From assembly GCF_003363755.1 (NCBI RefSeq), contig NZ_CP031396.1, positions 4,930,501 through 4,994,500 on the forward strand: 64,000 nt of DNA. The letters are read 5' to 3'. A model generated the notes under the pieces. That model was given only the letters and a program-made list of their open reading frames with translations, was not told the origin of the DNA and made no database searches. Positions 8,407-16,579 of the stretch are shown piece after piece (within the stretch, counting starts at the first letter, position 1; every line of letters starts with the position of its first letter). This DNA is from Pseudomonas protegens (GTDB taxonomy: Bacteria > Pseudomonadota > Gammaproteobacteria > Pseudomonadales > Pseudomonadaceae). The position numbers were made by a program, and so were the translations under genes.

Positions 8407-9972
8407 CTAGGATTCCTCGCCCACGACAGCGCCCTTGGCGGGCTGCTCCGACGGGTCTTTCGGTCCGTCGCGGCGGCTCTCCTGGAACCAGTGAATGGCG
8501 ATCAGAATCAGGGTCGGCACCCCGAGTATTGCGGTGATGAGGAAGAAGTCGTGATAGCCGTATTTTTCCACCATGACTCCGGAATAGCCGCCGATCAGGC
8601 GCGGAAGCAGCAGCATGATGGAGCTGAGCAGGGCGTACTGAGTGGCCGAGAACTTGAGGTTGGTCAGGCTCGACAGGTAGGCGACGAAGGCGGAAGTGGC
8701 CATTCCCGAACTGAAATTGTCCAGGGAAATGGTGGCAATCAGCATTTTCAGGTTCGGGCCCATGTCGGCGAGCATGAGGAACAGCAGGTTGGTGCCGGCG
8801 GACGCGGCACCGCCGATGAACAGGATCGGCAGGATGCCGAAGCGCACGATCAGCAGGCCGCCCATGCCGGCCCCAAGCAGGGTCATGATCAGGCCGAAGA
8901 TCTTGCTGACCCCGGCAATCTGGTCCTTGGTGAAACCCTGGTCGATATAGAAAACATTGGCCATCACGCCCATGACCGTGTCCGACATGCGATAGGTGGC
9001 GATCAGACCCAGTAGCAGGAAGGCTTGCCAGCGGTAGCGCAGGATGAAGTCGTTCACCGGGGTCAGCACCGGCGCCAGGCCTCGACGGCCCATCGCCGAC
9101 AGGCACAGGGTGCTGAGGGTGATGTAGAGGATCGCCCGCAGGAAGGCCCGGTCTTCCAGCAGCAGGTCCAGCAGGCTGACGCCGTCGAAGATCACGCTGG
9201 CGAAGTCGGTGTTGTACAGCTGGGTAAAGGTGGCAGGCACTGAAACCAGAAGCACGATCAGGACGAACACCGAGATCAACTGGTGGGCGAAGCTGTAGCG
9301 CCCTGCCGACAGTTGAGTGCGCAATGGAACTGCTGGTTCACGCATCAGCAGGGTGGTGAGCAGTGCTGGAATCATCAGCACGCCGAACAGCACGTAGGTA
9401 CCGGTCCAGGCCGAATGTTTGTAGCTGAAGCCGGTGGAGCCAAAGCCTTCGGCGAAGAACAGCGCGCCGGCGGTGGCCAGCAGTACCGCGACCCGGTAGC
9501 CGGACATGTAGCTGGCGGCCAGCGCGGCTTGTCGACTGTCGTCGGCGATTTCCAGGCGATAGGCGTCGATGGCGATGTCCTGGGTCGCCGAGGCAAAGGC
9601 CACGACCACCGCAATGGCGATCAACCAAGACAGGTGTTTTTGCGGGTCGCAGAAGCCCATGCCGATCAGGCCGAGAATCACCAGGACCTGGGCCAGTACC
9701 AGCCAGGAGCGGCGTCGGCCGAGCTTGCCTAATAGAGGCAGGCGCCATTGGTCGAGCAGTGGCGACCACACCCATTTAAAGGCATAGGCCAAACCGATCA
9801 GGCTGGCGTAGCCGATGGTTTCGCGGGCCACACCGGCCTCGCGCAACCACACCGAAAGAGTCGAGAACACCAGCATGTAAGGCATGCCGGCAGCGAAACC
9901 AAGCAGCAACAGCACGAGCGTCGAGGGGCTGGCATAGGCGGCAAGTGCGGCGCGCCAGGTTTTACGGGGCAT
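8407..9972 (-). CDS. ampG: AmpG-family muropeptide MFS permease
   Basis: A 521-aa major-facilitator protein with 12-14 hydrophobic segments. The N-terminus, with GFAAGMPYMLVFSTLSVWLREAGV and then the SPLLDQW and GRRRSW loops, is typical of AmpG, which imports anhydromuropeptides for cell-wall recycling and AmpC beta-lactamase signalling. Pseudomonads can carry two AmpG-like permeases (AmpG and AmpP), and sequence alone does not settle which this is; the length and C-terminal extension favour AmpG. The C-terminal ~30 residues are charged and cytoplasmic. It lies between the alkyltransferase-like gene and proS on the same strand. Confidence 0.85.
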   Translation of the reverse strand: MPRKTWRAALAAYASPSTLVLLLLGFAAGMPYMLVFSTLSVWLREAGVARETIGYASLIGLAYAFKWVWSPLLDQWRLPLLGKLGRRRSWLVLAQVLVILGLIGMGFCDPQKHLSWLIAIAVVVAFASATQDIAIDAYRLEIADDSRQAALAASYMSGYRVAVLLATAGALFFAEGFGSTGFSYKHSAWTGTYVLFGVLMIPALLTTLLMREPAVPLRTQLSAGRYSFAHQLISVFVLIVLLVSVPATFTQLYNTDFASVIFDGVSLLDLLLEDRAFLRAILYITLSTLCLSAMGRRGLAPVLTPVNDFILRYRWQAFLLLGLIATYRMSDTVMGVMANVFYIDQGFTKDQIAGVSKIFGLIMTLLGAGMGGLLIVRFGILPILFIGGAASAGTNLLFLMLADMGPNLKMLIATISLDNFSSGMATSAFVAYLSSLTNLKFSATQYALLSSIMLLLPRLIGGYSGVMVEKYGYHDFFLITAILGVPTLILIAIHWFQESRRDGPKDPSEQPAKGAVVGEES

Positions 9973-10014
9973 GGGCTGAAGTCTGCCTCAGATTACGGAA
10001 ACAAAGCGCGCACT

Positions 10015-10368
10015 CTAACCGCTGTGCTCTACCGGGCGCCAGCCATGGCGCTGAATATCCACGCGATTGTTCAGGATAGACACGCCTTCGCCGCGCAGTC
10101 TGGCGCGCTGCTCGTCGCCTGATGGGCTACCGACGGGCAGGCTGATGCGGCCGCCAGCACCGAGTACCCGGTGCCAGGGCAGGCTGGTATCGGCGGGTAG
10201 CTGACTGAGGGTGCGTCCAACCCAGCGCGCGGCCCGGCCCAGGCCGGCCATTTCTGCCAGTTGGCCATAGCTGACGACCTTGCCTTCGGGGACTTGGGCC
10301 AGGGTCAGGTACAGCGCCGTGCGTCGGATTTGCGCGGGGTTTTGCGAGTCTTCGCCGTGTTCGGTCAC
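10015..10368 (-). CDS. Alkyltransferase-like (ATL/MGMT-fold) protein with Trp in place of the reactive Cys
   Basis: A 117-aa single-domain protein related to the DNA-binding domain of O6-alkylguanine-DNA alkyltransferase. The active-site motif PCHRV is PWHRV here (Trp65), so it cannot accept alkyl groups itself. The helix-turn-helix and arginine-finger region (SYGQLAEMAG then WVGRTL) is kept. Characterised ATL proteins (S. pombe Atl1, E. coli YbaZ) bind O6-alkylguanine, flip the base and hand the lesion to nucleotide excision repair; the same role is inferred. It stands 42 bp upstream of ampG on the same strand. Confidence 0.88.
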   Translation of the reverse strand: MTEHGEDSQNPAQIRRTALYLTLAQVPEGKVVSYGQLAEMAGLGRAARWVGRTLSQLPADTSLPWHRVLGAGGRISLPVGSPSGDEQRARLRGEGVSILNNRVDIQRHGWRPVEHSG

Positions 10369-10527
10369 ATTCGCGGTTCCAGATCAATGAAGAGGCGTTG
10401 GTCGGTTCAGGGGATGAGGGGGGGATGCATATTGAACTCACTCTCAATACCCGGGTCAGTCCTGACTAAGGCGTGTTCAGCAGGAATAATGCCGTTTTTT
10501 TTCGCAAGATCGAGCCCTGTATTACCT

Positions 10528-11535
10528 ATGTTGCCTAGAACGTTGTTGTGTTTCGCGGTGCTCAGCGCCTCCATGCCTGCTCTGGCCGATACCGTCTGGT
10601 TGAAGAACGGTGACCGGTTGAGCGGCAAGATCAAGGTTTTCGACGGCGGTAAGCTGTTGATCCAGACCGATTACGGTGGCGCCATTTCCATTGATTGGAA
10701 GCAGGTCAAAACCCTGGAAAGCGATCAGGAGTTGCTGGTCAAACAGGATGCCTACACCGGGGAAAAGGCCAAGTCGCTGCAGGCGGCGGAGGAGGGCAAG
10801 GTTGTCCTGGTCAACGGTGAGGCGCCCAAGACTGTGGAGTTGGCCAGTATCCAGCAGATCATGAAACCCAAGCCGCTGGTGGAGGATGTGGTCTGGAAGG
10901 GCAATGTCGACGTGGCCATGGATTACAAGCGTGCTGAAAAGGACACCGATGACTATGACATCGACTTCAAGACTTCGGCGCGCCATGGTGCTTGGCGTCA
11001 CAACGCCCAGGGTGAGTACAACCGTGAGTTCCAGAATCAGGTGGTGACTACCGACAACTGGAATGCCGAGTACGCTCTGGACCGCTTCATTACCGAGAAG
11101 TGGTTCTGGGAAGGACGCCTGACCTACAAGCGCGACAAAGTAGAAGATCTTGCGCGGCAACGGGTGGTGGGTACGGGTCCCGGCTACCAGTTTTGGGACG
11201 ATGAGCTGGGGGCGTTCTCCTTGGGCTCGCTGCTCAACCGCACGGATTACGAGTACGCCGATGGCGGTACGGACAGCTTCTACTCACTGGCGATGAAGTG
11301 GGATTACAACCGTTACCTGATCGGCAAGCGGGTGGAGTTCTTCACTAATGGCGAAGTGGGCAGGCCGTTTTCCGGCGTCGCCGATTACGCGCTGGATGCG
11401 GAGATGGGGCTGCGCTACAAGGTCACGGACTGGGCGTCGCTCAACCTCAAGGCGGAAAAGGACCTGATCCGCGGTACCGAGGACAGCGACCTGGATAAGA
11501 CCCGCTATACCGTGGGCTTTGGCGTGACCTGGTAA
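10528..11535 (+). CDS. DUF481 family outer-membrane beta-barrel protein (YdiY-like)
   Basis: About 335 aa with a cleavable signal peptide ending ...MPALA-DTVW. Residues ~20-100 form a small beta-rich domain starting with WLKNGDRLSGKI; the C-terminal two thirds is the DUF481 barrel with alternating aromatic strands and a final Phe/Trp (GVTW) as in outer-membrane proteins. Function in this family is not established. The start is uncertain: an in-frame ATG at 10489 has AGGA close upstream, whereas the ATG at 10528 gives a cleaner signal peptide. It ends at a bidirectional terminator shared with the convergent cold-shock gene. Confidence 0.8.
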   Translation: MLPRTLLCFAVLSASMPALADTVWLKNGDRLSGKIKVFDGGKLLIQTDYGGAISIDWKQVKTLESDQELLVKQDAYTGEKAKSLQAAEEGKVVLVNGEAPKTVELASIQQIMKPKPLVEDVVWKGNVDVAMDYKRAEKDTDDYDIDFKTSARHGAWRHNAQGEYNREFQNQVVTTDNWNAEYALDRFITEKWFWEGRLTYKRDKVEDLARQRVVGTGPGYQFWDDELGAFSLGSLLNRTDYEYADGGTDSFYSLAMKWDYNRYLIGKRVEFFTNGEVGRPFSGVADYALDAEMGLRYKVTDWASLNLKAEKDLIRGTEDSDLDKTRYTVGFGVTW

Positions 11536-11602
11536 CGGGGTACCAGCCAGGTGCATTCGCGAGGATGCGCCTTGGCTGAACGCCGCAATAACCTGCGGGC
11601 AC

Positions 11603-11635
11603 AAAAAAGCCCCGCTGTTGAGGGCGGGGCTTTTT
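11603..11635. terminator. Bidirectional rho-independent terminator
   Basis: The AAAAAAGCCCCGC / GCGGGGCTTTTT stem-loop lies between convergent genes, with A and T tracts on both sides, so it can serve the DUF481 gene (+) and the cold-shock gene (-). Confidence 0.9.
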
Positions 11636-11651
11636 ACTGGATCAGTACAAG

Positions 11652-11861
11652 TTAGATAACTTGAACTTCTTCAGCTTGCATGCCTTTCTGACCGCGGGTA
11701 GCGATGAAAGAAACCTGTTGGCCTTCTTTCAGGCTTTTGAAGCCGTCGGATTGGATAGCTTTGAAGTGTACGAACAGGTCGTCACCGGATTGTGGAGTGA
11801 TGAAGCCGAAGCCTTTTTCATCGTTGAACCACTTAACGGTACCGGTTTGGCGATTAGACAT
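11652..11861 (-). CDS. Cold-shock-domain protein (CspA/CapB type)
   Basis: A 69-aa single-stranded nucleic-acid-binding OB-fold protein. Both RNA-binding motifs are intact: RNP1 KGFGFI and RNP2 LFVHF. It starts at the first ATG behind a perfect AAGGAGATACACC ribosome site. It acts as an RNA chaperone, keeping mRNA unstructured on cold shift or during growth. Pseudomonads have several paralogues (CapA, CapB, CspD and others), and sequence alone does not show which is cold-inducible. Confidence 0.95.
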   Translation of the reverse strand: MSNRQTGTVKWFNDEKGFGFITPQSGDDLFVHFKAIQSDGFKSLKEGQQVSFIATRGQKGMQAEEVQVI

Positions 11862-12213
11862 GGTGTATCTCCTTGGACAAAGTTAACTGCGACTCAGGAA
11901 AAGCCCTGGCCGAGACTGAGTGCAAAGAGCAGGAAAAATTCTTGGAGATGGTTGGATCGAAATTCAACATCGTGTAGAGATTCTCAGTGACACAAGCAGC
12001 ACAGTGGCGCCACCTTAACCCTTTTTCCTGAACGTGCCAATGGCTAGGGCCAAGGTTTCTCGGTTTTCGTGACTGACGGCCCGTCGTTCGTCGCCGAACC
12101 CTTGAAAATCCTGGTGTCAGGCGAGAAAAACGTCCCGGACTTTGAACCCGACCCCGCGCCCCGGTAAGATGCCGGACAGAATTTTTTCACCTCGTTATTT
12201 CAGGACACCCGCC
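11862..12213. other. Divergent intergenic region between csp (-) and dcd (+)
   Basis: 352 bp without a gene. The left part is the leader of the cold-shock gene and probably long, as is usual for csp mRNAs. The right part holds the dcd leader, with AGGA at 12202-12205 eight bases before the dcd ATG. I could not place -35/-10 boxes with confidence and see no repeat. Confidence 0.5.
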
Positions 12214-12780
12214 ATGAGCATCAAATCGGACAAGTGGATTCGCCGCATGGCGCAAGAGCACGGCATGATCGAGCCCTTCGTAGAGCGCCAGATGCGTGGC
12301 GAAGGCCCGGATCGGCTGATCTCTTTCGGGGTGTCGAGCTACGGCTACGATGTGCGTTGCGCCGATGAATTCAAGGTGTTCACCAACATCAATTCGGCCA
12401 CCGTCGACCCGAAGAACTTCGATGAAAAGAGCTTCGTCGACATCAAGAGCGACGTCTGCATCATCCCGCCAAACTCCTTCGCCCTGGCCCGTACCGTCGA
12501 GTATTTCCGCATTCCGCGCAACGTGCTGACCATCTGCCTGGGCAAGAGCACCTATGCCCGTTGCGGCATCATCGTCAACGTGACTCCGCTGGAACCCGAG
12601 TGGGAAGGCCACGTGACCCTGGAGTTCTCCAACACCACCACCTTGCCGGCCAAGATCTACGCCAATGAAGGCGTGGCGCAGATGCTGTTCCTGGAGTCGG
12701 ACGAAGAGTGCGAAGTTTCCTACAAGGACCGTGGCGGCAAATACCAGGGCCAGCGTGGCGTGACCCTGCCGCGTACCTGA
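12214..12780 (+). CDS. dcd: dCTP deaminase
   Basis: 188 aa, the usual length. It deaminates dCTP to dUTP, the main route to dTMP in gammaproteobacteria. The characteristic blocks are present: SFGVSSYGYDVR near the N-terminus, the catalytic and substrate-binding GKSTYARCGI (~residues 110-120), and EGHVTLEFSN with the catalytic Glu. The start at 12214 follows an AGGA ribosome site; the upstream in-frame extension is unsupported. It is a cytoplasmic homotrimer. Confidence 0.96.
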   Translation: MSIKSDKWIRRMAQEHGMIEPFVERQMRGEGPDRLISFGVSSYGYDVRCADEFKVFTNINSATVDPKNFDEKSFVDIKSDVCIIPPNSFALARTVEYFRIPRNVLTICLGKSTYARCGIIVNVTPLEPEWEGHVTLEFSNTTTLPAKIYANEGVAQMLFLESDEECEVSYKDRGGKYQGQRGVTLPRT

Positions 12781-12885
12781 TTGCGTCCGTCTGACAAATA
12801 GCGGGAATTCCTGAGCACACCCACACTCTATTGGGTGTATTTCCGGTATGCGCAAGGCGTACCGGGCACAGCTCAGGAGTGCCCC

Positions 12886-13098
12886 ATGAAGATAGATCCG
12901 CGAATCAGCGCCACCTTGGCCAGGCTGGAACCCAATCAGGTTGGGGTATTGGCCTGGACCCTGCTGGCACATCCGCCTGTCAACATGGCAGGCGGCATTC
13001 CCGGTCAGCCCGACCCTGACTCTCCGCAACCCCTAGAACCTACCGAACCTGGTGAGCCCACTTTGCCGGACGAGCCGCCGCCCGCGCCTGTGGCTTGA
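12886..13098 (+). CDS. Small Pro/Glu-rich protein of unknown function
   Basis: A 70-aa ORF with a strong CAGGAG ribosome site seven bases before the ATG. The first half (MKIDPRISATLARLEP...) looks ordered and amphipathic; the second half is a PEP-type tail rich in Pro, Glu and Asp with repeating EPTEPGEP-like units. No signal peptide or known domain. It sits alone between dcd and the convergent ABC transporter operon. I do not recognise a function; codon use and the ribosome site make it a likely real gene. Confidence 0.6.
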   Translation: MKIDPRISATLARLEPNQVGVLAWTLLAHPPVNMAGGIPGQPDPDSPQPLEPTEPGEPTLPDEPPPAPVA

Positions 13099-13167
13099 AC
13101 TCACTGGATACCGTCAGTCGCCCCGTCCGCGACAATCTTGCGCGGACGGTGGCGTTCTACGCGGCCG

Positions 13168-13932
13168 CTACTTCAGATTGCCACTGAGAAACTGCTGCAG
13201 GCGCTCGCTTTTCGGGTTGCCCAGCACCTCCTCAGGAGCACCTTCCTCCTCCACCAGACCCTTGTGCAGAAACAGCACCTGGCTCGACACCTTGCGGGCG
13301 AAGCTCATCTCGTGGGTGACCATGATCATGGTCCGGCCTTCCTCGGCCAGGCCCTGGATCACCTTGAGTACCTCGCCCACTAGCTCCGGGTCCAGGGCTG
13401 AAGTGGGTTCGTCGAACAACATGACTTCCGGCTCCATGGCCAGTGCCCGGGCGATGGCCACTCGCTGCTGCTGGCCGCCGGAGAGGAAGGCCGGGTACTG
13501 GCCAGCGACGCGGGCCGGCAGGCCGACCTTGTCCAGATAGCGCCGGGCCCGTTCTTCGGCGTCCTTGGTACTGACTCCCAGCACCCGACGCGGGGCCATG
13601 GTGATGTTCTCCAGCACCGTCATGTGGCTCCACAGGTTGAAATGCTGGAACACCATCGCCAGGCGTGTACGAATCCGCTGCAGCTCGGCAGGATCGGCCA
13701 CGTGCATGCCGTGGCGATCGCTGACCATGCGGATCGGCTGGCCATCCAGGCTCATGGCGCCGTCGTCCGGGGTTTCGAGAAAGTTGATGCAACGCAGAAA
13801 GGTGCTTTTGCCCGAACCACTGGCGCCGATCAGGCTGATCACGTCACCGGTCTTGGCCTTCAGAGACACTCCTTTGAGCACTTCATTGTCGCCATAGCAT
13901 TTATGCAGGCCTTCAACGGTCAGTTTGTACAT
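13168..13932 (-). CDS. Amino-acid ABC transporter ATP-binding protein (AotP/HisP type)
   Basis: A 254-aa ATPase that powers uptake of polar/basic amino acids. Walker A GASGSGKST (36-44), signature LSGGQQQR, Walker B MLFDEPTSALD and the switch histidine (MVTHEMSF) are all intact. The start at 13932 gives MYKLTVEGLH; a 21-residue upstream extension overlaps the preceding gene's end and is unlikely. It is the last gene of a J-Q-M-O-P operon. In P. aeruginosa the same order (aotJQMOP) is followed by argR, which is absent here. Symbols are left blank because hisP- and aotP-type paralogues cannot be separated by eye. Confidence 0.93.
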   Translation of the reverse strand: MYKLTVEGLHKCYGDNEVLKGVSLKAKTGDVISLIGASGSGKSTFLRCINFLETPDDGAMSLDGQPIRMVSDRHGMHVADPAELQRIRTRLAMVFQHFNLWSHMTVLENITMAPRRVLGVSTKDAEERARRYLDKVGLPARVAGQYPAFLSGGQQQRVAIARALAMEPEVMLFDEPTSALDPELVGEVLKVIQGLAEEGRTMIMVTHEMSFARKVSSQVLFLHKGLVEEEGAPEEVLGNPKSERLQQFLSGNLK

Positions 13933-13945
13933 GGGGCTTGCATCC

Positions 13946-15064
13946 TCAAGGCGAAAGTAGATAGCCGCTGCGATAGGCCTCGCGGCCGGCGACATGGGCG
14001 ATCACCATGCCGGCGGTGGCCATGCGCCGCAGCGAGCGGGCATACAGGAGCCCGGCATTGTTGCAATGGATAGGGGTAACCCGGTCATGGATCGGGTCGA
14101 TGATTTCAGCCACCAACTGCCCGGCCTCCAGGTATTCCCCCGGTAGCGCAGCGAACACCAGCAGTCCGCCCACCGGCGTCGCCACCGGTTCGACCGCCGC
14201 CAGCGGCGTGGCCGGAAAGGGCAGCTCAGGCAGCGGCGGAACCTCGCCTGCGATGGCGCCGAAGCGGGTCAGGTAGTCCAGCATGGCCTGGCAGTCGAGG
14301 CTGGCCAGGCCGTGGTTGACGTCGCCCTGGCCACGCAGCTCGACCGTGACCGCAAAGCAGCCCGAGGGAATGGCGAAGTGTTCGCCGAAGCGCTGTTGCA
14401 GTTGCCACCACAGCAGGCTGAAGCACTCGTCGAACGACCAGGCCGCGGAGTCGGTGGCCAGCAGGCAGGCTTCGGCGCCGAGGTAGCGGGCCAATGGCTC
14501 TACCTGGGGCCAGGCCCCGGGGGTGGTGTACAGGTGCGCCACGGCTTCGAAGTCGCAGTGCAAGTCCAGCACCATGTCGGCGTCGCAGGCCAGCCGTTGC
14601 AGGGCCAGTTGCAGGGACTGCAATTGAGTCTGTGGTCGTTGACGGCTCAGGGCATCGATCAGGTGTCGGCGGATCAGGTCGAGGTTGTGCTGCGGATCGT
14701 GAGTGAGCAGCCCTTCGATGGCGTTGCCGACCTCTTCACTGAGGTCGACGAAGCCGCGATTGAAGTTCTGCCCGCTTTCCAGCTGGTAGCGCCCCAGTGG
14801 AACGTCCATCAACACCTGTTCCAGGCCGACCGGATTGGCCACCGGCACCAGGACTATTTCATGCAACAGGCGACCGGCGGCTTCCAGCTCCGTCAGGCGC
14901 TGCTTGAGGTGCCAGGCCACCAGCATGCCGGGCATTTCATCGGCATGCAGGGAGGACTGGATGTAGACCTTGCCTTGGGCCTGGGCGGGGCCGAAATGAA
15001 AACTGTGGACCTGGCGCGCGGTGCCCGGCAGCGGAGCGAGCAGGTCGTGGATCTCGTGGCGCAT
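13946..15064 (-). CDS. Succinylglutamate desuccinylase/aspartoacylase-family protein (AotO-like)
   Basis: A 372-aa cytoplasmic zinc hydrolase of the M14-type aspartoacylase family. The probable zinc ligands are H40 and E43 in SSLHADEMPG plus the His of MVLDLHCDF. It lies between the permease and ATPase genes of an amino-acid ABC transporter, as aotO does in P. aeruginosa, where it is not needed for the transport machinery itself. An N-acyl amino acid is a plausible substrate, but this is inference. Spacing to the ATPase gene is 13 bp, so it is co-transcribed. Confidence 0.87.
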   Translation of the reverse strand: MRHEIHDLLAPLPGTARQVHSFHFGPAQAQGKVYIQSSLHADEMPGMLVAWHLKQRLTELEAAGRLLHEIVLVPVANPVGLEQVLMDVPLGRYQLESGQNFNRGFVDLSEEVGNAIEGLLTHDPQHNLDLIRRHLIDALSRQRPQTQLQSLQLALQRLACDADMVLDLHCDFEAVAHLYTTPGAWPQVEPLARYLGAEACLLATDSAAWSFDECFSLLWWQLQQRFGEHFAIPSGCFAVTVELRGQGDVNHGLASLDCQAMLDYLTRFGAIAGEVPPLPELPFPATPLAAVEPVATPVGGLLVFAALPGEYLEAGQLVAEIIDPIHDRVTPIHCNNAGLLYARSLRRMATAGMVIAHVAGREAYRSGYLLSP

Positions 15065-15087
15065 TGATGATTTCCCGGCAGCAAGTC

Positions 15088-15798
15088 CTAGTGGGTCGGC
15101 CCGAGGAAGGCCAGCCAGCGGCGTTCAGCGAGACGGAACAGGCCCACCAGGGTGAAGGTCACGCACAGGTAGATGATGGCGGCGATACCGAACGACTGAA
15201 ACGTCAGGAAGGTCGCCGAGTTGGCGTCCCGGGCGATTTTCAGGATGTCGGGAATGGTCGCGGTAAAGGCCACCGTGGTGGAGTGCAACATCAGGATCAC
15301 TTCGTTGCTGTAGTAGGGCAGCGAGCGGCGCAGGGCCGAAGGCATGATCACGTACGCATACAGCTTCCAGCCGCTCAAACCATAGGCCTTGGCTGCCTCC
15401 ACTTCGCCGTGGGCCATGCTGCGGATCGCCCCGGCGAAAATTTCCGTGGTGTAGGCGCAGGTATTCAGGGCAAACGCGAGGATGGTGCAGTTCATCGCAT
15501 CACGGAAAAACGCATCCAGCAGCGGTTGCGCGCGGATCGCGGCGATGCTGTAGATCCCGGTGTAGCAGATCAGCAGCTGAATATAGAGCGGTGTGCCGCG
15601 AAACAGGTAGGTGTAGAACTGCACCGGCCAGCGGATGTAGCGCTTGGGCGAGACCCGGGCGATGGACAGCGGGATCGACACCAAAAAGCCAATGCAGATC
15701 GAGGCCGTGAGCAGCCACATGGTCATGGCCAGCCCGGTCATGTGGTAACCGTCGCTGTAAAGGAAGGGACGCCAGTATTCCTGCAGGAGTTCGATCAT
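15088..15798 (-). CDS. Amino-acid ABC transporter permease (AotM/HisM type)
   Basis: A 236-aa inner-membrane permease with five hydrophobic segments and the polar-amino-acid permease EAA loop (GEVEAAKAYGLSGWKLYAYVIMP). It pairs with the upstream permease to form the heterodimeric channel. Its start overlaps the preceding gene's stop by four bases (ATGA type), so translation is coupled. Confidence 0.93.
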   Translation of the reverse strand: MIELLQEYWRPFLYSDGYHMTGLAMTMWLLTASICIGFLVSIPLSIARVSPKRYIRWPVQFYTYLFRGTPLYIQLLICYTGIYSIAAIRAQPLLDAFFRDAMNCTILAFALNTCAYTTEIFAGAIRSMAHGEVEAAKAYGLSGWKLYAYVIMPSALRRSLPYYSNEVILMLHSTTVAFTATIPDILKIARDANSATFLTFQSFGIAAIIYLCVTFTLVGLFRLAERRWLAFLGPTH

Positions 15799-16523
15799 CG
15801 CACGGCCTCCCGGGCGCCGGCGGCATAGCGCCGTTCAAGCTTGCGCAGGACGAAGTTGGAGGCGCTGGTGATCAACAGGTAGATCAGTGCCGCCAGGACC
15901 AGGAAGTAGAACAGCTGATAGGTGCTCTTGCCGGCATCCTGAGCGGCCTTGACCAGATCGGCCAGGCCGATGATCGACACCAGGGCCGTGGCCTTGAGCA
16001 TCACCATCCAGTTGTTGCTGATGCCCGGCAGGGCAAAGCGCATCATCTGCGGGAAGACCACGAAGCGAAAGCGCTGGCCGCGCTTGAGGCCATAGGCGGT
16101 GGCCGCTTCGACCTGGCCCCGGGGCACGGCGAGGATCGCCCCGCGAAAGGTTTCGGTGAAATAGGCGCCATAGATGAAGCCCAGGGTGATCACCCCGGCG
16201 CTGAAAGGGTTGATCTCGATGTATTCCCACTCCATGAAGTCGGTGAAGGAGGTCAGCCAGGTCTGCAGGCTGTAGAAAATCAGCAGCATCAGCACCAAGT
16301 CCGGCACCCCGCGGATCAGGGTGGTATAGAGCTGGGCGGGGACCCGCAGCAAGGCGACGCTGGAGAGTTTGGCGCTGGCGCCGAGCAGGCCGAGCAAGAC
16401 GCTGACCAGCAGCGACAACACCGACAACTTGATGGTCATCCAGGTGCCTTCCAGCAGCAGAGGGCCGAAACCCTTCAGACTGAAGGCGGAAAGCCCCAGG
16501 TTTTTTAGAAGTTCTTCGAGCAT
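15795..16523 (-). CDS. Amino-acid ABC transporter permease (AotQ/HisQ type)
   Basis: A 242-aa inner-membrane permease of the HisMQ family, with the EAA-loop motif GQVEAATAYGLKRGQRF and five transmembrane helices. It is the first gene after the binding-protein gene, from which it is separated by a terminator-like hairpin. It forms the channel with the adjacent HisM-type permease. Confidence 0.93.
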   Translation of the reverse strand: MLEELLKNLGLSAFSLKGFGPLLLEGTWMTIKLSVLSLLVSVLLGLLGASAKLSSVALLRVPAQLYTTLIRGVPDLVLMLLIFYSLQTWLTSFTDFMEWEYIEINPFSAGVITLGFIYGAYFTETFRGAILAVPRGQVEAATAYGLKRGQRFRFVVFPQMMRFALPGISNNWMVMLKATALVSIIGLADLVKAAQDAGKSTYQLFYFLVLAALIYLLITSASNFVLRKLERRYAAGAREAVR

Positions 16524-16543
16524 TGATCAGTGACCCGTGGCGA

Positions 16544-16574
16544 TAAAAAAGGCGCCCATCGAGGATGGGCGCCG
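16544..16574 (-). terminator. Intra-operon hairpin (partial terminator) between binding protein and permease
   Basis: On the minus strand a GGCGCCCATC / GATGGGCGCC stem is followed by a T run. Being inside the operon, it probably lets the binding protein be made in excess over the membrane parts. Confidence 0.85.
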
Positions 16575-16579
16575 GCAGG

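Noticed and set aside
12817..12838. ACACCCA / TGGGTGT hairpin after dcd
   Set aside because: A 7-bp stem followed by only a few A/T bases; not called as a terminator.
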